Source of the DNA: Cymbidium sinense
Lineage: Eukaryota > Streptophyta > Magnoliopsida > Asparagales > Orchidaceae
Assembly: GCA_021442155.1 (NCBI GenBank)
Contig: CM038228.1
Location: forward strand, 11,325,179-11,389,178
DNA: 64,000 bases
Reading direction: 5' to 3'
Numbering within the stretch: position 1 is the stretch's first letter; every line of letters starts with the position of its first letter. Below the pieces are notes generated by a model that searched no databases, was not told the DNA's origin, and was given only the letters and a program-made list of their open reading frames with translations. Both the position numbers and the translations under genes were made by a program. Shown one piece after another: positions 10,898 through 22,708 of the stretch.

Positions 10898-13800
10898 TGA
10901 CGTTTAATTTTTATTTCAAACTCTTTAATTTGAAAATAAAAGTTTGATTGGTATGTTGGTTTCATAAACATTCTCATTATGATGTCATTTTAAATGATAT
11001 ATTATCTCAGAAAGATATATTGTACAATGACTAATCACATGAGACTCAGATAATGGTCATAAAATCTCGAGATTCTTCCCCTACTTATATGGTAAAAGTA
11101 TGGTTTATTTCCGTTCGTTAAGTTCACAAAAGCTCATAGTTATACATCTTAAGAATGAGATTTTATCATTTAATAAATGATCTGTCTCCAGATTTCAAAT
11201 AAACTCATTGATTATTTTAGAAAATCAAGTGGGATTGATCATTAGGAGGAAGTTATTTTAAACCAAAGGGAGATGGTAGGGGATGTTCACTAGAAATCTA
11301 GCATCCCAAACTATCATATGGTTGCTTTTATATTTTGAAATTTGAAAATTATATGTTTGAGTTAATTTTTAGAAATAAAACTTATAATTCCATGTAAATG
11401 AAATGCAAGATGAACTTTATCTTGAAAGAAAATATAACCTTGGATCCTAAATCATGGAGCTTTAGCCAACATGACTAAATCTAATGCAAAAATGTATATG
11501 ATTTATCTCGAAGTAAACCCATTTGTTTGATTTGGTACCATTAACTCTTCTTACGATTTTAAATATGTAGGTAGTCTTATGCTTTGCAAGATAGTTATTA
11601 TTTATTTAAGAAGACTATCTCTACACTCTAAAGAATCAATCATGATTATGACTTAATCTAATACAAATTAAATTTATTTTAATTTTTGACATTTTAATTT
11701 GACATAGCTATGGGATTTCATAAATGCAGAAGGTTGATTATGGGCCAAAATCGGTAATGTATTTTCACCATGGCTCTTAAAGATCAAGTCATTTTTCCGG
11801 CAAAGGTGGAACCATTATCAAAAGTGAAGCAATAATGGAGATAACATCCAATAAGGGGTTGATAAATCTTTTATTCTTGATTTATATCCTAGCTTTTTGG
11901 GTGAGGTTATGAGTTGTTTAGTTTTAATTTGAGTTGATTAATTGGATTAAAATTTATTTTTAAGAGCCTAATCACATCCATGCCATTCATCAATCAATGA
12001 AGAAACTAGGAAAATCATGTCATCACAAGCTAAACAAACATCAAATAATTTTATAACTAACGAAAAGAATAAGAGGCCGATGGTGGTACCATCCACAAAG
12101 AAAAAGAAGAAAAATGAGCTCTACCCTTATACAACCCGGATTACAAATGAATAAGTACAATAAAAAAGAATTCATGTTATGGGGGTCTTCATTCTTCATT
12201 TCTTCTTTTCTTCATTTATTTCTTTCTTTCTTTCTTTCTTTTGATTTTACTTGGGATGTGGCTTGCTCCAAGGCTTCACATGGTATATAAGACATGGTCT
12301 TATGACTAATGTTCACATTAATTCTCCCATAAAATTCATTCCAAATCTTAATTACAAAATTTACATTAAAATGGGAAAGATAAATTTAACTAAATATGTA
12401 AAATAGAGATTAGCTAAACATACTACACTACCCAAGTAGTTATATGAATAATTTAGACTTAGCACCTCACACATGGGTAACCAAGTCCACTCTAATTTGG
12501 ATCATGCTTAGGGGTATAAGCAACCTACACAAAAATATTTATATTTTTATTACAAGCCCGCTAATCTCTGTGAAGACATGATTAGACTAAGATCTATCAT
12601 CTAGTCTGCACATACCCCATCTAGTCTAAAATATTACATCATAAAATAAAATTAGGCATCAAACCATGCACCACCCTAATATAGAGCTAAAAGTGGTGAC
12701 TTAGCCTAATATGTATGTCATTTAAGGCTTATGTGGCATGTCTTAGCTAGGCTTTAAGGTTGGAGTTTTGTAAGTGTGAAGGATTCAACTTACAGGGTGG
12801 TTTCATTTAAGTGATTTAGTTTATTTGTTAATTTTATTTGATGATTTGATTTGGATTGAATGAACCTACACTTAGTTACTAAATGTTGTAAAGAGAATAA
12901 AAGAAAAGAAAACTTATCTTTCATCACTTCCTTAAGTAATTTCTAAGGTAGATTCATTAATTATTTTTCTTTAGTGAATGTTTTATTATGTGTTTTAATT
13001 AACCCTAAGTTTAGATTTGGTCTAAATAAATCTATTCAATAAGAAAGCATCTTAGAATTAGTTAAGGTGAATTACTATCACATACACAAATATTTATTTC
13101 TTTCCACATTTGTATATCATGCATGAATAAATCCTAAGCATATCTATACATGTAATGCAAATCTTAGCACACCTAATGATGAATGCAAAGATTGTTTAAG
13201 AAAATTTGGATATTCCATGAATGCATGTTTTTTGTAGAAAGAGGACTCTTTATCCATTAATCAAATGCAACATGTATAAAAGACATAAGTACGATGCCAT
13301 TATTTTTTACACCAGTGTAAGGTACAAGACCTATTTGAGAACTTAAAACAATCGGATGTCAGATGTTAATATACATAAATACATAAATGTACAAAAAACA
13401 AATGGATGAAGAATCATGCAAAAGATTTATGTTGATTTTGGTTGTATAATTTACATGTGTGAAGATCCTTCTTAAGTCATATCATGAAGTGCATAGGAAT
13501 GAATTTAAGCAAGTGTATGTTCTTTTCAAATGAACTATACACTTTGCAAATCTATTCAAATCCTTGTTAAGAGAAGAGAAGATTCACATGACACATCTTA
13601 TGTTATAATCACATGCAAGCTTATAAGTATTTATAAGTAGCATCACCCATTTATAATCTTTGATTTATGGGTTTTGAAAATAATTTTTGATTTAATAGTG
13701 ATAATAGCCACTCATATTCTTACTTTAGCCAAAACATGTAATTTGGCATAAAGGAAATATTTTATTTAATTGATTTTTCAAAAGAGATGAATGCATGACT

Positions 13801-15038
13801 TCATATGACAAACAACATTTAACATGCTTAGAAAGAAATAAAATGATGTAAGCATATGATTTCATTCATCCTAATTAATTCCTAAAGACAATCTTGTAAA
13901 ATAAGATCATTTAAAGTGAATCAAAGTTCTTTAAAGAGATTTTTATTTTTTGTTTTGAATTTGATTTGACTTAGGAAATGTGAAAAGATTTTATTGTTCT
14001 TAACTCATTTTCCCCAAGTTTAAATTAATTTAGTTTAATTTTAGGACAATTAAGTTGATTTTATATTTTGTTTAGGTTAAGGTAAAAATTAAGTCCATTA
14101 ATTATCCCTTACCTATACCACTTTAACATAGTTAAGCAAACAATTATGAGCCAAAATATGATATGCAATCACATGGAATTTAAAACATCAATACACCTAA
14201 GAAATAAAAGGGCCTAATGCAATTGACTCACAATTATTGATTAATTAAGCTAAAGGGTTTTCATTAAGTACTTTCATAACCTTCCCACACGTGTGAGTTG
14301 GATATGATTTTCTCAAACTTACCTTGGGTTTTTGAACACCTAAGGATCTACCCAGCAAGAGATTGATTAACTCTAGATTGATTTTGAAAGTTTGATTAGA
14401 CTAATAAGTAGATCATTAGTGGATTAATCCTTAATTATGTTTGGATTAAGGAAGGAAGGGGGTTTAGGGAATAACTTAGGAAAAATATCCCAAACCCATT
14501 CTATAAACCTCCCCCTTACTTAAACAATGTTTAATTATCTCAATTAAGGGATTAAATCACTGCTCATATGCTTAATTACTCTTAATTATATTAAGGGGTG
14601 ATTAGGAGTTCATTAATTAATTTTCCTAATTAACTCATTAATAAATTTCAAGAAAATTAAGGAAGGTAAGTCATCCCAATAAATATGTCTGAGAAATTTG
14701 AAAATAATTAATTAAGTAATTAGGGAGTAATTAAGGTAATTAAATTTTAATTAAACCCTAATTCATGAAAATTTACTATTTAAAATCAATTTGAAATAAT
14801 TTTATTAGATTCCTCTCTGAAATACCTTTAAAATGAACCCTCATTTATATATTTTTGGATTTTTCTACATTTAATTATGATTTTATGAAGTTTCTGTGAT
14901 TAAAGGATAATTATAATATCCAAATTAATTAACTAATTCTGTCGCACCACGTGGACTACTGACATGGCCCGCTTTCCATGTGGCACGATGAGATTGGTTA
15001 TTTAAGTTGTCACATTATGCATCGCATCAGCTGGCGAT
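10898..15038 (-). repeat. M 3' LTR, first part (distal end of the LTR)
   Basis: Non-coding. On the minus strand it is the terminal 4.1 kb of the 3' LTR, up to the R1 insertion. It aligns with the M 5' LTR pieces 36591-38633 and 61978-64000 in the same orientation, and as an inverted copy with R1 (about 18250-22708) and both P LTRs. The left edge is diverged (TGACG at 10898 for the expected complement TGGTG). The pyrimidine-rich run at 12180-12242, including a (TTTC)n stretch, is shared by the copies as a (GAA)-rich tract on the other strand. No gene is present. Confidence 0.82.
12219..12242. repeat. (TTTC)n microsatellite inside the M LTR
   Basis: About six TTTC/TTCT units within a longer pyrimidine-rich tract. 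Sister LTRs show GAAGAAA-rich versions at about 21060-21120, 43140-43190 and 60325-60370. Confidence 0.8.
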
Positions 15039-15379
15039 TGTTGACCTCATTTTTAGAATGAGCTCTCAACCCCTCCATCTTAGACATAGGACTTCTCTTG
15101 GACTTTAAGAGTTCCTTAGTCTTAAGACACATCTAGTGATTAGGTGGACACTCAACCTAGCCCTAGAGACTTAGAAGAGTTAGCCATAGGAATAGGTCAT
15201 GCCTTAGGAGTGTTAGGAAAATTTGCCTACCCTTCGCTTGAACCATTCCTCATCTTGCTTCCTTCAAGTCAAACTCCAAATCAATCTTATTTGATTTTCT
15301 CTAACCTCCAATCAATGCCACATGATTGAAATCCAGGTTTGAAATCCATGATTGAAATCTATAATTGAAACCCATGAAT

Positions 15380-15900
15380 GAAATTCCTAAGTCCAAATCT
15401 TTCTTAAGTTCTTAATTTCTCTCTTAAGGACTTAGCCTAGATCATGATCAAACCAATTCAAACTCATGGGACTTTTCACAACTCATTTATATTCTCATTT
15501 ATATTCACATATATAAATGAAATATAAATACAAATCAATCAAATTAAATCCAAAAATTAAATTCCAAATATAAAATCCTTCTTAAGTCCTTAAAATTCCT
15601 CGTAAGGACTTAGCCTAAATCATGTTCAATCAATTCAAATTCATGGGATTTTCTCATAACTTATTTATATTCTCATTTATATTCACATATATAAATGAAA
15701 TATAAATATAAATCAATCAAATATAAATCCAAAATTCAAATCCCTACTCCAAATTTTTCTAAGTCCTTTAAATTCCTTTTAAAGACTTGCTTTGGATGAT
15801 CAAATCACTTCAAATCCTTGAAATTTTCTCATGATCCATTTATATTCTCATTTATGTTCACATATATATAAATTCAAAGAATCAAAACCAATCTCAAAAA
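15380..15900 (+). repeat. Three tandem ~177-bp subrepeats in R1
   Basis: The anchor ATTCTCATTTAT occurs at 15491, 15669 and 15844, each followed by a CACATATATAAAT segment (the third copy reads ATGTTCACATATATATAAATT) and preceded by a TTAAGGACTTAGCCT-like piece. Corresponding zones have two copies in each P LTR and one in the M 3' LTR. The TATATAAAT segment resembles a TATA box, but no promoter can be proven. Confidence 0.8.
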
Positions 15901-16199
15901 TCAAACTTAAATCTATTCAAAATCCAACCTAAGTCTTTCAAGTCAAAACCTTGAACTTAGCCAAATCAACTTCAAATCAAGCCAAACTTGATTTTTTCTT
16001 CAATTCAATCAACCCTACAATCATGAATCCAAATATAAATACAAAATTCAATCACTAAATCAAAATCCAATTCAAAGTTCAAACCCCAAATCTTTTCATG
16101 TTCTTCCTTTGAATATGAAATTGTCAAATAAATCAAAACCCATTTTACTTCAGACCACTTGCAAATGAATTTATATTTCAATCATAAGTCCATATACAA

Positions 16200-17110
16200 G
16201 TTCAATCCAACTCAAATCAAACTTTGACCAAGCCATTTGACCCACTTAGGCTCACTTGACCCAAAGTGACCTAAAGTACCCTTATGAGCCAAATTCTAAT
16301 CCTAACAATTTGATTGAATCAAACTCACCTATGCCTCATCATGATCAACAATCATCATGGATGATCAATCAATCAAATTGGGTCAAACCAAGTCAACACT
16401 TAGCCAAAAATAAAACTAACATAGCCAAAATCCACCAAAGGAAAATTATTTGAAACCATTGATCTAAGTTCATTCATGAACTATGTTTGAACTTGACCAG
16501 TCAACATTTGAGCCTAATTTAATTGGGCACTTGACCCAAGTTGACAACTTGACCTAAAAAGTCAAAATATGTCAAAACTTGATCTAAGACAAATTGATTG
16601 AAACCAATGGGTCAAGTTCATTCCAAATCACTTGTTAAACTTGACCAAAGCCTCAATTGGCCAATTAGACCTAACTTAGCCCAATTGATCTTGAACCAAC
16701 TTTACCTAATATTGAGCCAAATTAAACTTAACCAAAATTGATTGGAAACAAAGATACCAATTCACTTCATATGACTAATCAAACCTAAACCTACCCATGA
16801 CCAAGCTCAAATAGGCCAAATGAGTCAAATTGGTCAACTTGATCCATTTGATCTAAATGAAGTCATATGAGCCAAACTCAAAAATAAACCAAATTGAATC
16901 AAACCAAAGCCACCAAAACATTTCAAATGGTCATATGAACTTGACCCAACTCTTGGTTTGACCCAATTTGACCAATTGGTCAACTTGACCCAAGTTGATC
17001 CATTTTGATCTAAATGGGTCAACATGAACCAAACCATATCAAATGAACTCCAAATTCAATGAAACTTGGCCAAACCTATTTTCTCAACATACCCAACATA
17101 TTCAAATTCA
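16200..17110 (+). promoter_or_regulatory. TTGAC-rich zone of the LTR (W-box-like clusters), R1 copy
   Basis: More than twenty TTGAC or GTCAA words occur in about 900 bp, often as TTGACCC next to GGTCAACTTGACC-like palindromes (for example 16955-17000). TTGAC(C/T) is the core of the W-box bound by plant WRKY factors. The density is far above what such AT-rich DNA would give by chance. Whether it binds WRKY proteins is inference. It could also simply be a degenerate tandem repeat of a TTGACCAA-like unit. Confidence 0.6.
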
Positions 17111-17728
17111 AAATTAAGTCAAATGACCATTCTACCCCTAGGCCATAGAACAAATTTTGGTCAAATCCATGGAAAATTTGGTCAAGCCCTCTTCATGTCT
17201 ACTTGATACCTTCCTAATAGGTCAATTAGACCCTATGGAGAGTGGTGCACCCAATCCAATCGATTTGGCCCAGTCCAAATTGATCCAAGGCCAAAACCGA
17301 GCACATGGTTCAAATTGGCCAAATAGAAAACTTTCCTCCACTCATTTTGAAGCACATGGGAGGTTACCAATCCACTCTTTATCCCAAACCAACCTTGTGC
17401 CAACCTCTAGCTCAAACAACCCTCCCAATTTTGGCAATTGGATCAAAATGATAAAGAGAGCTTCACCGTCCGATTGCCATAAGGGGGAGATATACTCCCC
17501 CTAATTCACTTCAATTCTCATATGCTCATTGTCGATTGAGTAAGGAGAGTCATAGAAGCATCTTAGAGTGTTCCTAAGTTCTCTGGAGGGGATTTGGAAA
17601 TAGCCATTCTTGGTTTTCTTCAAGAGAAAATAGGGGAGCTCCATTGATTTCCAAATTTTCTCCACACACCAATTCAACTTAATTGCCTTTGCACACTCCC
17701 TAAGGGGACCAAATCAAGCTTACCTAAG

Positions 17729-17745
17729 CTCTCTCTCTCTCTCTC
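17729..17745. repeat. (CT)8 microsatellite
   Basis: Pure CT run in R1, just upstream of the 17850-17900 zone (AGTGCCGGTGATCACCTC). Confidence 0.9.
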
Positions 17746-20700
17746 AAGTTCCAAAGGCAATGAAAGGCTCACCTAGATCAAAACTACAAAGGAGCTAAGG
17801 AGGGATTGGTCCATAGAGCAATCTACTCAACCTCAAGAGCTAATTCTTTCACCACATCTTAAGCTCCTATCAAGTGCCGGTGATCACCTCCGATGAGGTA
17901 TGACATTTTTCGATCACTAGACTTAAGGTGTGTTGGTCCTTTGTGAAAGAAAGTTTAATGGCATGATGTTTCAACTTTTGGATGTGATATACATTGCTTG
18001 ATGATGGTGTGTGCAAGTTTTTAGCATAATCCGAGCTCAATCGAGCTCAGATCTTGCTCTAGAACATGAACGGCCACCATGATTCACAAAGCTTGGTAGG
18101 GGTGGATCTCTGGTCATCCATTCACACGTTTTGGATAGACGGCTGAGATTAAACGCACATTTTATATCTGATTTATCTTTTAAAACCGTGGGGTAATTCC
18201 TGGCCGTCCAATCCTTGATCAAACGATGGATATCAAACCGATACGTGAGATGATGGTGACATTTAAGTGACTCACGTTGGCGTGGAAAGTGCATTACTCA
18301 TGCATGTCATCATGTGGATTAAAGGATTTAATTAGGTTTTAAGTAATTCTAATTAATCCTCTAAGCTTTAAAAATTCATATCTCTTCAAAGAATTATTAG
18401 AAAAATATGAGGTAAAATGCCACTGAAAGATAATTCAACCTAGAATATTCTAAATTTGGTTTTAATAGATTTTGAATTGTATCTTTCTCTTATTTTGGAT
18501 TTTAATGGAAATATTAATTTGCTAATTACTCCCTAATTAATCCACTGATTAATCTCAAACCTCTTGGGTATATTTTGGGGGATGACTTCTGCCTCCCCTA
18601 ATTTTCTTGAGATTTATTGATAGCTTAATTGGGGGAATTGTAAATTCATTTCCTAATTACCCCCTTTATATAATTAAGGATAATTAAGTGTTTGATTAGT
18701 GTTTTAATCCCTTATTGAAGTTGATTAAGGTTTGATCTAGTGAATAAGAGGTTTAGGAGATAATTTTGGGGCATTTCCCCTAAGCCATTCCCTAAACCCC
18801 CCTTTTCTTTCTTAATCCTCTTTTAATTAAGGGCTAATTCATTAATTATTCTTAATCAATTTCTTAAAATTTTTAAAACTTTTCAACTTAATTAATCTAC
18901 TTTGGGTAGATGCTTAGGTGTTCAAGGGCCTAAGCTTAATTAAGGAAATCAAAACTCAACTCATATGTGTGAGGGGTGTTTTGAAATTACTAAAGTTAAA
19001 CCTCTTAGCTTAATTAACCATTATTCACGAGTCAAATTGTATTAGGCCCTTTTCTTCCTAGGTGCATTGTAAATTTAAATTTCTTGTGAGATTTTATGTG
19101 TCATTGGCTCATAATTATTTGGTTAACTATGCTAAGGTGGTGTGTAAGGGTTAATTAACACATTTAATTAATACCTTAACCTAATCAAAATCTAAAATGA
19201 ATCTAATCATCTAAAAATTAAACAAAAATATCAAACACATGTGGGAATGGATTAGGAACATCAAACTCAACTCATATTTTAAAATTCAATCAAATTCTAA
19301 ATCAAACAAAGATCATACTAAATAAACTTTGATTTACTTTAAGCTTTCTTATTTCATAAGATTGTCTTTAGGATTTAATTAAAGTGAATGAGTTTGTATG
19401 CTTTCATTACTTTAGTTCTTTCCCCAACATGTTAAATATGTATGTAATGTGGTTTCATGCATCCATGCTTTTTAAAAATTAAATTTAAAATGAAAATATT
19501 TACTTTATATCAAATTGCATGTGTTGGCTAAAGTAAGAATATGAGTGGCTATTATCACTATTAAATTCAAATTATTTTCAAAATATATGAATTAATTATC
19601 AAAACTGAAAGTGTGTTACTTATATCTTAATTATAATTTTGCATGTGAGTAAGATATAAGGATGTGCTTAATGTAGGTTTTCCTTCTCTTCTCTTTTAAT
19701 ATAGTTTTGAATAAAATTTGGCTAGATGTATGGTTCATTTGAAAAACCTAACACTTTCCTAATTTCATATCCTATTCACTCCTATACTATTGCTTAAGAA
19801 GGATACCTATGCTTGCACATATAAATTGCATAAATAAAATAAATCAACTAATATAAATTTTTGTATTCTTTTTTTTCCATTCATTTCTTTTGTACACATG
19901 TTTGTGTTTAAGAAAAGTGGTATATTAGTCTGGACAACCCCAAGGTTGTGAGACTTTAAGTAGCCCTAAGTAGGTCTTGTATCTTACACCTCTAGTTAAT
20001 AATGACGCTGTACTCACTTATGTCATTCTTACTTTCATGTGTGCATATGAAAATTGGATAAGAAATCCCTTTTCTACTTAATGAAAATCATGCTTCATAA
20101 ATGTTCAAATTTCCTTGAATTTGCTTAGCATGCATCATAAAGTGTGTTAAACATTCTTATTTGTGTGTATAGATATGCTTAAGACTCATTCATATGCATG
20201 GTATACATGTTGGGAAAGAAATGAAGTGATGTATATTTTGTGAATTTAGTTCATTTTATTTAATCTTAAAATATCTTTCTTTTTGGATAGGTTTGTTTAG
20301 AGTTCATCTAAATTTAGGATTAATTAAAACACTTAATCAAAATATTCACTAAAAAAAACCAAAATATAAATCCACTTTATAAATTACCTTAGAAGGAAAG
20401 AGAAGTTCTCTTCTCTTTCTCTTTATAACTTAGTAATTAATTAAGATTCACTTGAACTTAATCAAAACATGAAATAAAATCAATCCAAAATAATTAAATC
20501 ACTTAAATGAAACCCTCCTCTAAGTCTGCTTCACACTTAGAAAATTCTAACTTAAAATCATAAAGCATACCACACAAACCTCAAGCACACACACATTATG
20601 CTAAGTCACCACTTTTTAGCTTTAGTTTAGGGGTGCATGGTTTGATGCTTGTTTATTTTGTGATATATGTTTTAGTTATGTTAGGATGTATGAGCATAGA

Positions 20701-22708
20701 ATGAATGGGTAGGGATCTTAATCTAACTATTATCTTAAGGGATTGTGCTTAGGATGTAATAAATAAAATATAAAATGCTTTTGTTTGTGCAGGTTATACC
20801 CCTAAGAATAATCCAATAGGCCAAGTGGACTTAGTCACCCATATGTGGGGTGATAAGTCCAATATACACGCTTGGGATTTTGTGTGGTTTGTGTAGCTAA
20901 CCTTTATTTTATAGGTGTTTGGTAGATTTGCATTTCCTTTTCATGTAAATTTTGCAATTAGGATTTTAGAATGATTCTTATGGGGATTATGATGAGCATT
21001 GGTCATAAGATCTCATCTTATACACCATGTAAAGCCTTTGGAGCATCCACCTTCCAACCATCCAAAAGAAAGAACCAAAGAAGAAAGAAAAAAAGAAGAA
21101 GAAAGAAGAAAAGAAGAATAGAAAAATGAAGCTTGAAGACCCCCATAATAATGAATTCCTTACTTAATTGTATTTAATTCATTTGTAATCTGAGTTGTAT
21201 AAGGGTAGAGCTCAGCTACCCAATTTATTTTTTGGGTTTGTGTGGTGGTGTCCGACCACACTTGGCCTCTTATTCTTTTGCGATTAGCTTTATAAATTGA
21301 TTGATGATTTATTTAGCTTGGGCATTAAGTGACATTATTTTCCTAGTTTCTTCCTTGCTTTATGTATGGCTGAATGTGGATTATGCTCTTAGAGATAAAT
21401 AAATCTTCTACCAAATCTAATAACTCAAAATTAAAATAAAGAACTCATAACCTCACCTAAAGCTTAGGTTAAAATCAAGATAAAAGAATTAACAACTCTT
21501 TAGCTGGATGAGTGCTTCTTTTATAACATCATGCACAAATTCATTTTATTTCACTCTTGATTGGAGGGCTTTCAACTTTGCCAAAGAAACTTGGCTTGAC
21601 CTTTGAGAGCCATGGTGGAAACACACCTCATCCCTTCTCACTGATTTTGGCCAATAATCTCATTTCTCATGCATTAGGCATATGAATCCTATTAGCCTGA
21701 GTCAAAATGATTATCCAAAAATGAAAATAAAATAAAATTTGAATTACATTAGATTTAGGTCATTTGAAGCATACCTTTACATGATCTAGTCTTTAGTGAG
21801 TGTAAGGACTTAGTCTCTTTCTAAATAAATAATATGATAGCTATCTTGCATAAAGCATAAGACACCTACATGAATTTATAGGAAGAGTTAGTTGGCAGCC
21901 ACCACCAGGAGGTTGTAAGTCCAAGCAGTCGAGTGGTTTTCCCTCTCTTATGGAGGTAAACTAAAAACCTATTTTTTCCTTAGATTTAGGTCATGCTTTT
22001 GGCCCTCGCCAAAGCTCCCTAGATTTAGGTTCTTAGGTTGCTTCTCCCTATGTGGGCCATAAGCATAAATCCTCATCTCTTAAGCATTTCCATAATCTTG
22101 TGTTGTGGAGTCATAAGTCCTAAATTTCTAAAGAAAATTTTAACTCAAATAAATTAAATCAGTTTCAAAATGTAAAGCTTACTAGAATAGTTTGAGATGC
22201 TTTAGGTTTCTTAGCATCAGCATCTCCCACTTCTTTCTTTGTGATAATAACTCCTCTCTTTGATCAATCCCATTTGATCTTCCAAAATAAACTAATCGAT
22301 TGATAGTCCTACCTATTGAAATCTTTGGAGATAACATTCATTTATCTTAATCGAGAGTATTCTTAAGGGATCCCATCCCTTAGGATGTAATTAACTATGA
22401 GGGCTTTCCCCTATAGGGAACTTAACTAACCCGGTTTAAAATAAACCTTGCTTTACTTTTCCATGTAAAGTAGGGGAAGAATCTTTGGTATATATGCAAA
22501 CCAATTATCCTTAGGAATTCTTGTTGAGTTGATTAGGTCCATTGTAGGGTGGTGACCTCTCTTTCGAGATATACACCTCAATGTGTCATCATCACCCTCA
22601 ATAAGAACATCTGTAGATCTACATGTTATCTCAACAAAAATGTGTATTTCTATTTTCATTTATCCTCTTCAAAAGATGATAGATGAAGGCGGGAATATTA
22701 TTTCACCA

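Larger units (their letters stand above)
15039..22708 (+). mobile_element. R1: solo LTR of the same giant gypsy family, 7.7 kb
   Basis: A complete LTR on the + strand with no internal region attached, sitting inside the M 3' LTR. It starts TGTTGACCTCATTTTTAG at 15039 and ends TTTCACCA at 22708, matching the P LTR ends. Internal order is: ~177-bp subrepeats (15380-15900), the TTGACC-rich zone (16200-17110), a transition near 17500-18300, then a long AT-rich zone that is the inverse of the M LTR (18300-22700). M LTR sequence resumes at 22709. No clear 5-bp duplication flanks it (left GCGAT, right CAGTG), so it may have formed by recombination between different copies or lost a flank. No gene is present; short ORFs inside are chance. 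Confidence 0.82.
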
